From the NCBI GenBank assembly GCA_020091685.1, contig CM034601.1, positions 39,268,034-39,332,033 of the forward strand: 64,000 bases of DNA. Direction: 5' to 3'. The stretch comes from Lutjanus erythropterus (lineage: Eukaryota; Chordata; Actinopteri; Lutjaniformes; Lutjanidae). Shown here piece after piece: positions 35,567-47,269 of the stretch. Position 1 is the first letter of the stretch, and every line of letters begins with the position of its first letter. The translations under genes and the position numbers were made by a program. Below the pieces are notes generated by a model. The model was not told where the DNA came from, ran no database searches, and worked only from the letters and a program-made list of their open reading frames with translations.

Positions 35567-36389
35567 AATACAAATAATCCCTCATGATTATCAATCAGCC
35601 AAGTATGGCACAAAAATATGAGCAGCAAATAATCTCAACAAACAATTTTCTTGTGAAAAAACAGTTTTTTCACCAACTTTGAAGATCTAGATTATATTAA
35701 GATTTTCAGTTGTGAAATTTTTCCTTTGCTATAACGTGCAAATACTACCCTCCTGTCACTTTGGAGCCAAACTAAGAAACTTCATCCATATTTCTCAGTT
35801 GAAAGATAGAAAAAAAAAGCCTCACACAGGACTTCAGTCTCCTGGATGAAAGCCCAGTGTTTGAAGGTGCAATCTAAGACCCTAGCATTAAAAAGTGAGT
35901 ACTGCCAGTCTATTAAATAGACTGAATCCTTACTTTACACTTTTCACAGTCTATGGCTGAAGTGAGTTATCTCCCACCTGCCCTTTCTCTACAAACGTGA
36001 AGCTCAGGCAGGCTGCAGGGACTGAGCTATACAAGCACAACATGAATTTGACGACAGGCAATGATGAGTCCTATAAGGAAAAATGAAGCCTGTTATCCCA
36101 ACAACAAAAGCCCACTGCTCTGAAAAACACATTCTGGAGTTTGAGCTCAGTGACTTCATTAACATATTGAACCGTTAAAAACATCTACTCCTTCTAATAA
36201 TGTCTTAAAATTCATAAACAGACACTTGACGGGCGTAAATGCACGGCCAAAATTGGTACTCGTAAATCATGCCGTGTAGCTTTGTGACTCCAGAGCGACA
36301 AAAAGATGTGTCCATGTCTCAGACTTTGTGTAACATCACTCTCACAAATATTACTGCACAAATTGTTATTATAAATATACAAAACAATT
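35567..36389. other. unclassified interval
   Basis: AT-rich DNA with no recognised gene or repeat. Confidence 0.35.
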
Positions 36390-36730
36390 CAACTACAAAA
36401 CCCTGTGTACAGATGTGAAAATGATACCTGTGTGTATGAAACTTTTTCACACATGCTCAAAATATTTCTACAGTTACACTTTTTTTGCACATGTGCAAAT
36501 TCATATCTGTGTGCACAAAAACTTTTCACACATGCACAAAGTAATTCTGCAGCTACAAAATGTTTTTACAACTTCTTCTTCTGCAACTGCAAAACTCAAT
36601 TACACATTCACAAACTTGTATATTTGCATGATTTTTTTTTACACATGCTCACAAAAATGACATGCAACTGCAGGCTGAGAAATTATATGTGAACATTGTT
36701 TCACAAGCTCAAAATATTAATGACCCTTGT
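36390..36730. repeat. degenerate tandem repeat (ACACATGCxCAxAAA units)
   Basis: TTCACACATGCTCAAAATAT, TTGCACATGTGCAAATTCAT, TTCACACATGCACAAAGTAA and TTACACATGCTCACAAAAAT recur, alternating with CTGCAACTGCA-like tracts. The overlapping Cys-rich frames at 36405-36692 come from this repeat. Confidence 0.6.
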
Positions 36731-37283
36731 TTGATTCCATATACATATACTTATACTACTCAATTGGCAAACATTCGGTATCAACTGTAACTCTGTCATC
36801 TCTGATGACATATCATGTTACTTTTATGATTTAGTGTAATAAATATAAATATACGTTTTTCTCTCCACCACATCTTCCTGCTCAAGAGGATTTTGTTACT
36901 CTGTATACTACATGTACAGTATCTCACAAAAGTGAGTACACCCTTCACATTTCTGCAGATATTTAATTATATCTTTTCATGGGAAAAACACTGAAGAAAT
37001 GACACTTTGATACAATGTAAAGTAGTCAGTGTACGGCTTGTATAACTGTGTAAATTTACTGTCCCCTCAAAATAACTCAACACACAGCCATTAATGTCTA
37101 AACAACAAAAAGTGAGTACACCCCTAGGTGGAAATGTCCAAATTGGGCCTAATTAGCCATTTTCCCTTCCCGGTGTCATGTGACTCGTTAGTGTTACAAG
37201 GTCTCAGGTGTGAAAGAGAAGCAGGTGTGTTAAATTTGGTGTTATCGCTCTCACTCTCTCTCATACTGGTCACTAAGTTCAAC

Positions 37284-37429
37284 ATGGCACCTCATGGCAA
37301 AGAACTCTCTGATGATCTGAAAAAAAGAATTGTAGCTCTACATAAAGACGGCCTAGGCTATAAGAAGATTGCCAACACCCTGAAACTGAGCTGCAGCACA
37401 GTGGCCAAGACCATACAGCAATTTAACAG
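37284..37429 (+). pseudogene. Tc1 transposase N-terminal fragment
   Basis: MAPHGKELSDDLKKRIVALH and then KIANTLKLSCSTVAKTIQQF form the first helix-turn-helix of a Tc1 transposase. The frame is cut at codon 49 by the Harbinger-like insertion. It resumes at 38523 (GACAGGTTCCACTCAGAACA) for about 65 bp before the internal deletion. No DDE residue remains. Confidence 0.85.
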
Positions 37430-38522
37430 AGGGGTGTACTATGAAGCGAGATTAATGGGTTAGCAAGCTATGTTGAGTCAGGATGAGCCAGGATGTTCAG
37501 TGTCACGAAGGTGGCTCTCTTTTTACCTGGCTAGATCACCATGGTAACTTATACTAAACTCATAACCTGGTCGGGAAACAGGTTATGTTCAGAGTTTCAG
37601 ATTAAATTGTCTGTAAAACACACTGTTCTTTAACTAATTATTGTCCTAACAAGACTGTTCATGAGCGGTATCTTTTAAACTGAGGAAAGACATTAAAAAT
37701 GAAAAGTTGTTGAGCTGTATGTTCGTTATATCACAGAACGAATCCATATAATGTAAAAATGAAACAGCGGCACAAATGAATGCATCGCGCTGTCATGGTA
37801 ACCTCTGTTTGGTTATGCAGAGTCATTTTCCCCGTTTGCTTCAGATCATATTAACACTTTAAATTGACATGGTATATAATCCACACACTAAAATAATGAT
37901 GAAGCAACTACAGACACTTTGAATACTTTTTATTGTTATCTGTTTTGTGATATTGCAGCTCAGATCACTGATTAGAAAATTCATCATCATTTATCACGGA
38001 CAATCTTAAATCAGTTACACTCATTTTACGTTGGTTTGGTCAAAAACTTCAGTGATGTCCACGTCTCTGTCATCATAGGACAGTGTCAGACAGACTTCAT
38101 CATGTTTTATTGTTTAATGTGCAGTTTTCATGTTAGAATAAACCGCAGCATTAAGACCACATTTAGTCCATCAGTAATTTTCTGACAGCATTCTTCTTCT
38201 CCTGCTTTATTTGCAGCACCAGTGTTACTTTTTGCCGTAATGTATTTTATATTTTCTACAGCTCATAATTATAACAACTTGATGATTTTGACGAGTGGCT
38301 CGCGATCGCTTCATTTCATGCGGAAGAAGAGTCAAATGATGCAACAGACGCCCCTTTTATGTGAGCGCGCACAAAGCCTTAAGATGAGAGCCTGGATTAA
38401 CAAAGTGAGTTGATAACCACCATCATGATACCTGTTATCTCTGATTGCAATTTTAGGCTTTGTCGATCCAGATCATGCGAAGAAAGCCTGGCTGTGTTGA
38501 GCTTGCTTCGTAGTACACCCCT
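37430..38522. mobile_element. Harbinger-like element with CAG TSD, inside the Tc1
   Basis: Ends AGGGGTGTACTATGAAGCGA and, inverted, AGGGGTGTACTACGAAGCAA. CAG is duplicated (37427-37429 and 38523-38525), confirmed by the continuity of the interrupted transposase. The 3-bp TSD fits PIF/Harbinger, though CAG is not the usual TWA. A partial copy lies at 52370-53198. Confidence 0.75.
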
Positions 38523-38686
38523 CAGGACAGGTTCCACTCAGAACAGGCCTCGCCATGGTTGACCAAAGAAGTTGAGTGCATGTGCTCAGCGTGAAAGTGT
38601 CATTTCTTCAGTGTTGTCCCATGAAAAGATATAATTAAATATTTGCAGAAATGTGAGGGGTGTACTCATTTTTGTGAGATACTGTA

Positions 38687-39039
38687 TATCTTTATACTAC
38701 TGTATGTTTTGTCGTGTTTTCAACCAGCTGAAACACAGTTACAAAATCACTGTGTCACAAAACACAAAGACGTAAACAAAAAGACGCTTTTAATGTTTTA
38801 TATAAAATATCAGAAATACAAAATATATTGGCACAGAACAATGCATGTGCTAGTATTTGAGAGTATTAGTTACAGTTTTGGAAAAAAATCACTGTTGCAA
38901 ATATGGTCCGAATGTTACCATTCAATCAACATCTTCAACTAATCAACTTTTTCATGAATTTTGAATCTTTTCACTGTTTTCACTGTTTTTTAAAAAAAAG
39001 GGAAAATGCTCACTGAAATGCCTTTATAAATGCCTTTAT
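38687..39039. other. unclassified interval
   Basis: AT-rich non-coding DNA. The frame at 38643-38942 is unsupported. Confidence 0.35.
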
Positions 39040-39212
39040 ATGCTTTTAATTTGATAGGACAGATGAAGTGAGGACAGGAAAGAGGGAGAGAGAGTGGAGA
39101 TGACACGCAGCGAAGGGCCACAAGCAGGAGTCACAGTCATGGCTGCTCCAGAGCACTCAGACTCAGTACATGTGCTGAATGCTCAATCAACTGAGCTACC
39201 TGGCCATTCCAA
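39040..39212 (-). mobile_element. tRNA-derived SINE, older copy
   Basis: The reverse complement carries an A-box-like GGTAGCTCAGTTGATTGAGC and a 3' part ending CTGTCCTATCAAATT. It is related to 48461-48670 but more diverged. Confidence 0.6.
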
Positions 39213-39263
39213 TATCATATACAAATATCTCTCACCGTACACCTGAACAAATCATCAGAGTGA

Positions 39264-39491
39264 TTAAAGGGATGGTTCACCCAAAAATGAAAATTCAGTC
39301 ATTATCTACTCACCCTCATGCCAATTGAAGGTCTGGTTTAGTTTTTTAGTCCACAAAACACTGCTGGAGTTTCACAGGAAAATCATGAACCAGAATGTCC
39401 CAAACAATAGATGTGAATGTGTGACCTTCAACCAGCATGAGGGTGAGTACATAATGATTGAATTTTCATTTTTGGGTGAACCATCCTATTA
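39264..39491. mobile_element. TTAA-type fold-back element (short copy)
   Basis: The left terminus TTAAAGGGATGGTTCACCC is inverted at the right (TTTTTGGGTGAACCATCCTA). Arms TCAGTCATTATCTACTCACC and GGTGAGTACATAATGATTGA pair. Confidence 0.75.
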
Positions 39492-39589
39492 TACAAATTT
39501 GTGTTTTGCTAAACTTTGATGTTGTAACTACAGTTTAGCTGGTTGAAAAGAGGTCTTAAGAAGTTCACCAAACATCACCCTGTTTTCTC

Positions 39590-39915
39590 GACATTGATGT
39601 CCCTCTTGGTGCTCACTGGTCCAGTCCACCTGCTTCCTGTCACTAAAAATGATGAGGCATCCAAATCCACAGAAAAGATCGCTGACCTCTGCTCAGCCCT
39701 GCTCCCATGATAGCTATTACATTTTCCTCCACAGCCTCGGCCATGTGACCTTTGATGGCCATTAACAGGTTGCAGCGAAACAGTTAATCTTTAGCTGCTT
39801 TTGTCCCTCACCTACACAGGTTGCAAGATGGTGCACAAACAGGATATTGATGCAATTTGCCTTTAATGTCGCTGCAATATAGAGGACATTGTAATCCATA
39901 TTGTCTCTGAAATGA
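39590..39915. promoter_or_regulatory. candidate conserved non-coding island
   Basis: Repeat-free block including CATGTGACCTTTGATGGCCA, AACAGTTAATCTTTAGCTGC and GCAATTTGCCTTTAATGTCG. Inferred from composition only. Confidence 0.3.
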
Positions 39916-40029
39916 CCCTGTTTCTCAGGGTCAGTGGCTCAGTCAGTGATACAGCCGTCACACAGTAGCTCTTCTTCGCTCTGTTTGGACAGGGAGACGG
40001 TTGTGAATTGGAATCAAAATCGATCACCT

Positions 40030-40031
<2 letters not shown>

Positions 40032-40074
<43 letters not shown>
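40032..40074. repeat. (GT)n microsatellite
   Basis: About 21 GT units. The Cys-Val frames crossing it are artefacts. Confidence 0.95.
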
Positions 40075-40076
<2 letters not shown>

Positions 40077-41163
40077 TGTGCAGCTGCAGCTCTCACATCT
40101 CACACGTTATGGTGTCGTACATCTGTGTTACTGAGTCTGCTGAGAGCAGCCTGCACCAGCCTGCAGAATGGGGAAGGAGTTTTTTAAATTATTTTTATTC
40201 ATTCACAATAAAGCAATCACAGCATATAAATCCTATCTTCCAATATAACTGCGAGATCTGACAGATGGCAGCCCTCTCGACAATCTGAAAAACTGTTTTG
40301 CTCCTTGTGGTCCAAGCAGTGTAATTTGTAATCGCTGTACAGCTGCATCACAAACAGCCAGTTTGTCACCTCTTTAAACTCAGTGTTACTGCAGGAAACG
40401 AGCTGTTAATAAAACATGGAAGAGGGAGAGAGAAGATCTATGCTGAGGTGAGGTGGCGATGGTGGTGGTGGTTCTGCAGGCTCCTGATCACAGCCGGGGC
40501 TTTGGCAGTGTAAAACCTTGGCACAGAGGGAGGCACAGTGGGACTTAAGGGATGACTTCCTACTCTGTCATGCATGCGCCCACACAGTCAATCTGCCACG
40601 ACTGCTATCTGACTGAGCCGCCCAGGACCCTCGCTGCAGATATACCCTTATTTGGGCTTCCGTTGCTTTGCCCCACACTCATATCTCTGGAGGAAGACAA
40701 TGGTGCATAATGTAATTGTTAAAAATTAATTAAAAATACACAACAAAAACCCTCTAATACACTATGAATATAATAAACTGGATGATGTGTCAGTCTGGAT
40801 GAAGAAAAGCAGATTTGTTCAATGTTCTGTTTGACTGATGTATTAAATGAGTTTAACTTGTTTTTTTCTACTGTTCTTTTTGCTGCACAATACTTTGTTC
40901 AGCAGCATAAAAATATGTTCTCATTTTGTAAATATGGATAATGCACATACATTAAGATTGCTGCTAACATATGAAACATTTAGATAAGCACATTGTAGAA
41001 AGCCTGGGAGATGAGAAAAAGGCTCTTTATAAAGGTAAACGTACTTTGAAATGACTTTTTTGAGACACTTTAGTAATTTAATAATGTGGTAATTTATTTA
41101 TTTGGCTCCTATATGTATTACATGAAGGTGTATATTTTATAAGATGTTTATGTCCTGTAATAA
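40075..41163. other. unclassified interval
   Basis: Mixed non-coding DNA. 40440-40700 is GC-richer and apparently unique. No gene recognised. Confidence 0.35.
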
Positions 41164-42090
41164 GAGCCTGACAGATATATTAGGTGACTGAGATTATCGG
41201 CCTAATATCATAACTGTAGCATATATGATGATAAGTGCCCTTATGATATTTTTTTCTCCTAACAGAACATAATATAGCTTGTTTTCATTTGTTAGCTCTA
41301 AAGGCAGCATATTATTCATAGTTATTTATAATTATTAAAAATATCAGTGAAAGGTAATTTGTGTTCTGTCCAAAGTTATATATGCTGCATATGAGGAGAA
41401 AGTATTGCTTTTCTCCAAATACTGAAATAATGGTGGCAGACTGCTATCATGATTGGATGATAGATCATCCTCAGAAACTGGAAGAAACCTGGAGAACCTC
41501 CTGTTCAGGAGTGCGTGACTGTCATATAAGATGCAAGACAGAACAGAAAAATATCTCCTGAAGTGGGGCATATACCGAGACACTATAAATGTACCAGTGT
41601 AAAGAACAAATGGAGGAACATTGTTTGTGACAAAGGTTTGAGACATGATGAACATGTGACCTACAGAATTTTATTTATTATGTTCTGTCATGTGTCTCAT
41701 TGGTTAATCATGTCTACAGATAGGGTGACCCCTCTGGCTTACAGGTGGGATGGGTTGGGGTGTTTGTTTTGTTTTGTTATACCAGGTGATCTGACTGATT
41801 TGAATGTTATAAAATAAACGTATATCTTAAAAAAAAGAACATACCAGTGAAATTTTACCATTCAATTGCCTTGAATTTTGGACAATAACATTCATTGGTA
41901 AACTGTAAAATATCTTGCCTCCATTATATATCTTTGTCAGATGTGTTAACTAATGAGGGGTCATTGCAAAAAAAATTTTTTAATGTATATATTCTATAAT
42001 CTGCATGAAGAAAATTGGCTTATATCAATATTGGCATTTAATATCGGTATCAGTCTCAAAAAATCCTGTATCAGACGGACCCTTCCCGTA
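41164..42090. mobile_element. probable fold-back element (AGAGCCTGACAGATATA ends)
   Basis: AAGAGCCTGACAGATATATT at the left and ATCAGACGGACCCTTCC at the right are loosely inverted, with GATTATCGGCCTAATATCAT and TAATATCGGTATCAG inside. This pattern is common in fish; boundaries are approximate. Confidence 0.45.
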
Positions 42091-42150
42091 ATGTGGGACT
42101 TGAAAAATGATTGGCATGACACAGAAATAAAAAATAAACTAACTAAACAT

Positions 42151-42541
42151 TCATTCATTCATGCATTCATTCATTCATTTTCTGTAACCGCTTATTCCGT
42201 AAGGGTCGCAGGCTGCTGGAGTCTATCCCAGCTGACATTGGGCGAGAGGCAGGGTTCACCCTGGACAAGTCGCCAGTTCATCACAGGGCTGACACATAGA
42301 CAGACAACCACTCACACTCACATTCACACCTATGGGCAATTTAGAGTCACCAATTAACCTAGCATGCATGTCTTTGGACTGTGGGAGGAAGCCGGAGAAC
42401 CTGGAGAGAACCCACGCAGACACGGGGAGAATATGCAAACTCCGCACAGAAAGGCCCTGCCGGCCCTGGAGCTGGGGGATCGAACTCAGGACCTTCTTGC
42501 TGTGAGGCGGCAGTGCTAACCACTGCACCACCGTGCCGCCC
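42151..42541 (-). mobile_element. tRNA-headed SINE with L2-like tail, copy 2, perfect 12-bp TSD
   Basis: The reverse complement starts GGGCGGCACGGTGGTGCAGT (Pol III A-box region), continues CACTGCCGCCTCACAGCAAG and a B-box-like GAGTTCGATCC, and ends in TGAATGAATGAATG. CTAACTAAACAT is duplicated exactly (42139-42150 and 42542-42553). The two flanking frames on the + and - strands are repeat artefacts. Confidence 0.85.
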
Positions 42542-42553
42542 CTAACTAAACAT

Positions 42554-43129
42554 ACAGCAGCAAAATTTCTGCAATTAAGGTAACACCTCTATAATGTTTT
42601 TAGATGCTAAATTATGCTAGAAGGTCACACATCACACCTGTCTTAATTCCATCTGTGTCTTAACCTCTTTAACAACACATTTACAAACCCATTTATAATG
42701 TTCAACTCACCTCATAATCTATTAATGACCTAATATTACATGTAATGCTGATTGTCTGCCAAAGAGTTATAACATTAATATGTTCTCAGTATTTTACTAT
42801 ATGATGAGAAACTTATTCCCTCATTAGGTTTTATTATTCTTTTTATTGCATTGGATGTTAGAAAACATAACACAACATGAATGTATTGAATGACTTTAGT
42901 GTCCAGGCAGAGGATGTGGAGGAAGAAGCACATGGCAAGCTGTCTCAGTGACCGGTTTCACCTTGTAATACATGTTCACTGGGCACAACTTGTAGTTCTC
43001 ACACAGAGCCAAAGAAAAGCTCTCCTTCCTTCTTCTCTGACTGACATTGGTGAGGAAGGCATAAAGGCACAGTGCAATAAAATCCCTTCTGTCCTTTAGC
43101 ATTAGCAAAGGTGGGACCACATCATTGTT
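42554..43129. other. unclassified interval
   Basis: AT-rich to mixed non-coding DNA. The frames at 42890-43141 lie on opposite strands and have no domains. Confidence 0.35.
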
Positions 43130-43715
43130 TTTCCAAGTCACAATTAAGCTTCAAGTCTTAAGTCCCAAGTCAAGACAGGCGACTCCAAGTCAACTCCCAA
43201 GTCTGGAAGTTTGAGCTCTGAGTCCTAAACAAGTCATTATGTAACAGTGAGTTTCCAGCCAGCAAAATAACAGTATTTTTGGGGGAAACAGAAGAAGGTT
43301 TGAGGTGACAAACACCTGAAAACACACTAATGTACCATACTGTTGCTAAAAGTTTAACAAATATATCTTAGCCCTGGCTCTGCATCACTACATGTTGAAG
43401 ATTGATTGATGGGTGGATGCAGGAAGACAACATAAAATTTTGATACAAAAACACATTTCATGTTTGATGTTTAAGTGTAGCTAAAAATGAATATGTAAAC
43501 ATTAGTTGACTCAGGAAATAAAGGGATATTAATTGATTTATGGCACACTTTTTAAATGATATACTTTTTAATCTTTGGGCTTGAGGGGAAGGTATTAAGT
43601 ATTTTCAAGTCACCAGGCTCAAGTACAAGTGAAGCCACAAGCCATTGGTGTTAAAGTCCTAGTCAAGTTGCAGGTCTTTTTTGATTTTGTCGAGTCATGT
43701 CAAGTCCACACTTCT
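43130..43715. repeat. AAGTC-rich dispersed repeat
   Basis: Clusters such as CTTCAAGTCTTAAGTCCCAA and GACTCCAAGTCAACTCCCAA open it, and TCGAGTCATGTCAAGTCCAC closes it. This is a familiar fish element family. A fragment recurs at 52150-52270. Confidence 0.5.
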
Positions 43716-44743
43716 GGACATTAGCAACCAGCAACCAATACATCACATGAAGTCACCGCAAATTAATTTGAAGAATATCTTTGTCCATCAGTGAATTTAG
43801 AGTCATAAACTCATGCGGTGACGTTGGCTGGGATTGTGACCTGAAGAACTTGGGGGGCAAAGCCACACAATTCAGGGTCCTTATCGGATGTGCCATCAAG
43901 GAGTAAATGTTTATCCAAGCGGAGTGGACACTCTCAACAATGAAAAGAGACAGGATGCAGAGAGCACTATAGGAAACACACGAGTACATCCGCTCCGCTC
44001 TGGAACCAGTTCATCATCAGTAGTCTGTTTCTGCTAATAACTGTGGATTACTATTATTAGACTGTTAGACTCTTCTCAGAGGACTATTCAATTCAGTACA
44101 CTTTCTGTTTGGAAGATGGCCATAATGACTGCTAAAATGACTGTAAAAATATTCCACTACATAAATGAATGGTGATCTATGTAATTACACAAAACATTCA
44201 CAAAACTGAATACAATCCATCAATGAAGGAACTGAATAGATATCTAGTCTAATTGTGGAGGATATGACTGAAATATATAATCTACATGGATGTTAGAATA
44301 TATCAGATAAGTTCTGTTTGCATTTTGCACGTACCAGCAAATAAACCTTGTTTTGCCTCTGCTGTTTTTTCCCCATTTCCTGTATGTTGTGATTTGTAAC
44401 TCGTGCTTTTGGTGGAGGGCAACTTGAGCAGGTCAAAACTAAGGCAGTTACAAGTCACACAAAACAAGACAGGAGCAGAACTGTATGTTTATTCATAAGG
44501 CTGTGCTGCAAAAACTACTCAGCTGTACCTCTTGTTCATGCTAAACTTGATAAATGTGGGTTCAGTTATCATGCTGCATACAAATGGAGTGAGCTCCAGA
44601 AAATATGAACTTCAATTATCTTACTTCATTTAATCATTTTATAAGCTTGTGCTATTATATGTACATGTTATGTTGCAATCATTCTTGTAAATGTTTTTCT
44701 CACCTGTCAAAGTATTTATGTAAATATGTTATGGCTCTATGTG
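43716..44743. other. unclassified interval
   Basis: AT-rich non-coding DNA with no recognised gene or repeat. Confidence 0.35.
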
Positions 44744-45315
44744 TTCAAAGGGAGAGTTCACCTTAAAGTGAAAATTCAGTCATTATCTACTCCCCCTCAT
44801 GCTGATTAAAGGTCAGGTTTAGTTTTTAGTCCACAAAACACTGCTGGAGTTTCACAGGAAAAAAATGTTGCAGAATCTCCCAAACAATGGAAGTGAATGT
44901 TGACCAGTTTTCAAATGTGAAGTGGGAAAAAAAAAATGCCTCCATATTGCTTACCTGGCACAATCCAAGTCTCCTAAAGTCCTGACATGCCTTTTGCACA
45001 CCACACACACCCAGTTCAGACAGTGTGCATGTGCACATGAACGTGGCTCCAAACTAAGGATCTACAGTGAAGAAGCAGGCTAAAAACAAGAGACAAGCTG
45101 TATGGAGGCATTTTATGTTTTTATTCACTTGTTTTCTTACATTTGAAAACTGGTCACCATTCTATTCCATTGTTTGGGAGATTCTGCAACACTGTTTTCC
45201 TGTGAAACTCCAGCAGTGTTTTCTGGACTAAAAAACAATAAACCTGAACTTAAATCAGAATGAGGGGGAGTAGATAATGACAGAATTTTCATTTTTGGGT
45301 GAACTATCCCTTTAA
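44744..45315. mobile_element. TTAA-type fold-back element, nearly full palindrome
   Basis: The left arm (44750-44945) and right arm (45100-45313) are reverse complements over about 200 bp; the spacer is about 155 bp. The ends read CAAAGGGAGAGTTCACC and GGGTGAACTATCCCTTTAA. It has no coding capacity and resembles ANGEL-type teleost elements. Confidence 0.85.
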
Positions 45316-45470
45316 ACTGTATGTTTATTTCTGTACGTCTCGCTTGAAAAAGAGTTCCTGAGCTCAATAAAACTACCCATTTAAAGCTACTACAAGAAAC
45401 TCTATTTTGTTCATTTTGGAGGCCTCATCGTAGATAATGACTGAATGAGGCCTCATCTTTTTAAACCATA
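45316..45470. repeat. tract joined to the fold-back element (inverse of 32255-32400)
   Basis: AACTGTATGTTTATTTCTGT, AATAAAACTACCCATTTAAA and TTTTGTTCATTTTGGAGGCC are the reverse complement of the tract between the two termini at 32241-32400. Confidence 0.65.
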
Positions 45471-46682
45471 ATAACCACATTTCATATTTCCTCTTTATCC
45501 CTTTTAACTGGCCAACATATTGCTCACTGTAACTTTGCTTGGGAAGATGTAAACACAGGCTTGTTTCACAGAGAATACAACTCAGTGGCAGACATTTAGA
45601 ATAGCAGTATAGATAGAGCCAATCTTCTCTCTGGTGGTCGACTTTGCTTATGTAGGTCATACAGAGGCATCTCTATTAAACTGACTGTTTCATAACAAGT
45701 TAAAAATCCCTGGTACTAGCTTTAAATAAAGGGTTAAATAAAATATACTAACACTGTAACTTTAATTGATATTTTAAGTTATTAAGTTTTGTGAAGATAC
45801 TATCATTATGGTTACAACAGAATGACTTGGAAAGGTGATTGATCAAATGCGTTCTTTTCCATAGAAAAAGGAAGTTGGGTGTACAGTTACAATATTTGTC
45901 AACTACAAAACTGATGTCAACATTCTGTCATAGTGAGGAGCTATAAATAGTGTACATCTGTAAATATCTGGGTATTTTATTTAATTACAAGGGTTTCTAT
46001 TAAATTTCTTTGGAGGAACTCACTCTGTTGTGTAAGTATAGGACGTTTACCAATACATGACAAACCTTAGTTCTTTGGTAAGTTTGTGACATATTTGATA
46101 TGCACAAAAAGTACTAGGGTTTGAGAAGACAGCTATCCTAAAGAGGTTACATCTGAAATTCTTCAAGTGCACAATAAAATGCCACTTATAATAATATGAT
46201 ATATGGAGAGCTGGGAAGAAACCCACCATGTATTAGTATAAAAAAGAGAGTCATTGAAGTTTGATGAAAGGAAAGAAAAAGAAGTTGCACTCCATTTATC
46301 CTGTAACAGTTTTTGCTTTATTAGACAAACATTATGCTTTTCAAATGGACAGTTGCAGTATAAATCATTAGTTTAAAAATAACTTAATGAAAACTAATTA
46401 AGAAAACAACATTTCTGTGCAAAAAATCATTCATCTTATCATGATGGTAACCTGATAAAATATTGGACCTCTACAATACTAATCCAATTTGTGAAAAATT
46501 GGGGGCGCACACACGCACAAACACACACACACACACACAGGTACAGGTGCCTATTGAGTGACGAGAGCAAATTAGTATTATCCCTTTTGTTTTGTATGAG
46601 AACAAAATCATTCATTATTTTGCAATATCATTTATCCTGACCTTTCAACAGTCTCAGACTGTGTCTTACATGTCCTGATCCA
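45471..46682. other. unclassified interval with a CA microsatellite
   Basis: A short (CA)n run lies at about 46520-46540. Otherwise AT-rich with no recognised feature. Confidence 0.35.
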
Positions 46683-47269
46683 CAGGGGTGGAAGTAACTA
46701 ATTATAAATAAACTCAAATTACTGAAATTAATTACTTTTTTGGGATACTTTTCTGAATAGATTTTAAAGTCTCTACTTTCACTTGTACTTATTAAAGTAT
46801 GCATTACAAGGTGTAATCTACTTAGTTACTTTTAAAATCACAGTTGAGTACCAAGTAGAATTTAAATTAATATCCAAACCTTTCATCTGCATTTTAGAAG
46901 CAATCTGGTGATCTGATCACAAACAAGCCATGAAAACCAGGACATACAGGCAGAAAACAAAACAAAATGCTGCACCACACAACTAAAGTAAAGCTGTTAA
47001 TGATTAATCATTAATTGATTAATGCCTTTAGGAATTTGATCAATTAAAAATGTATTCATGGATATTCATAATTCATGAATTCATGGCAGTCACTGCAGCT
47101 CATTTGACATCATTTGAGTCAATCTGATGGAACATCTGTTGAATGAGGAAAGTTAAACTTAGAATGAAGGGGAAAAAATGTGTTCTGTATATTAAAAACT
47201 ATTAATGATTAATTGATTGTTAGCAACTATTGGTTCAGGAAAAAGCACAAAATTGGCAACCCTAGTTTG

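Larger units (their letters stand above)
36917..38684 (+). mobile_element. internally deleted Tc1-like transposon, interrupted by a Harbinger-like element
   Basis: CAGTATCTCACAAAAGTGAG at the left is inverted at the right (TTTTTGTGAGATACTG), with TA on both sides (36915-36916 and 38685-38686). Of the transposase only the N-terminal DNA-binding part remains. Near 38590 the coding sequence jumps directly to the right subterminal region, so most of the catalytic domain is deleted. Confidence 0.9.

Noticed and set aside
40034-40261. Cys-Val repeat frame
   Set aside because: Translation of the (GT)n microsatellite.
42256-42531. 91-codon antisense frame, and a similar one at 32898-33179
   Set aside because: Both lie within copies of the same SINE, and the peptides resemble each other only because the repeat does.
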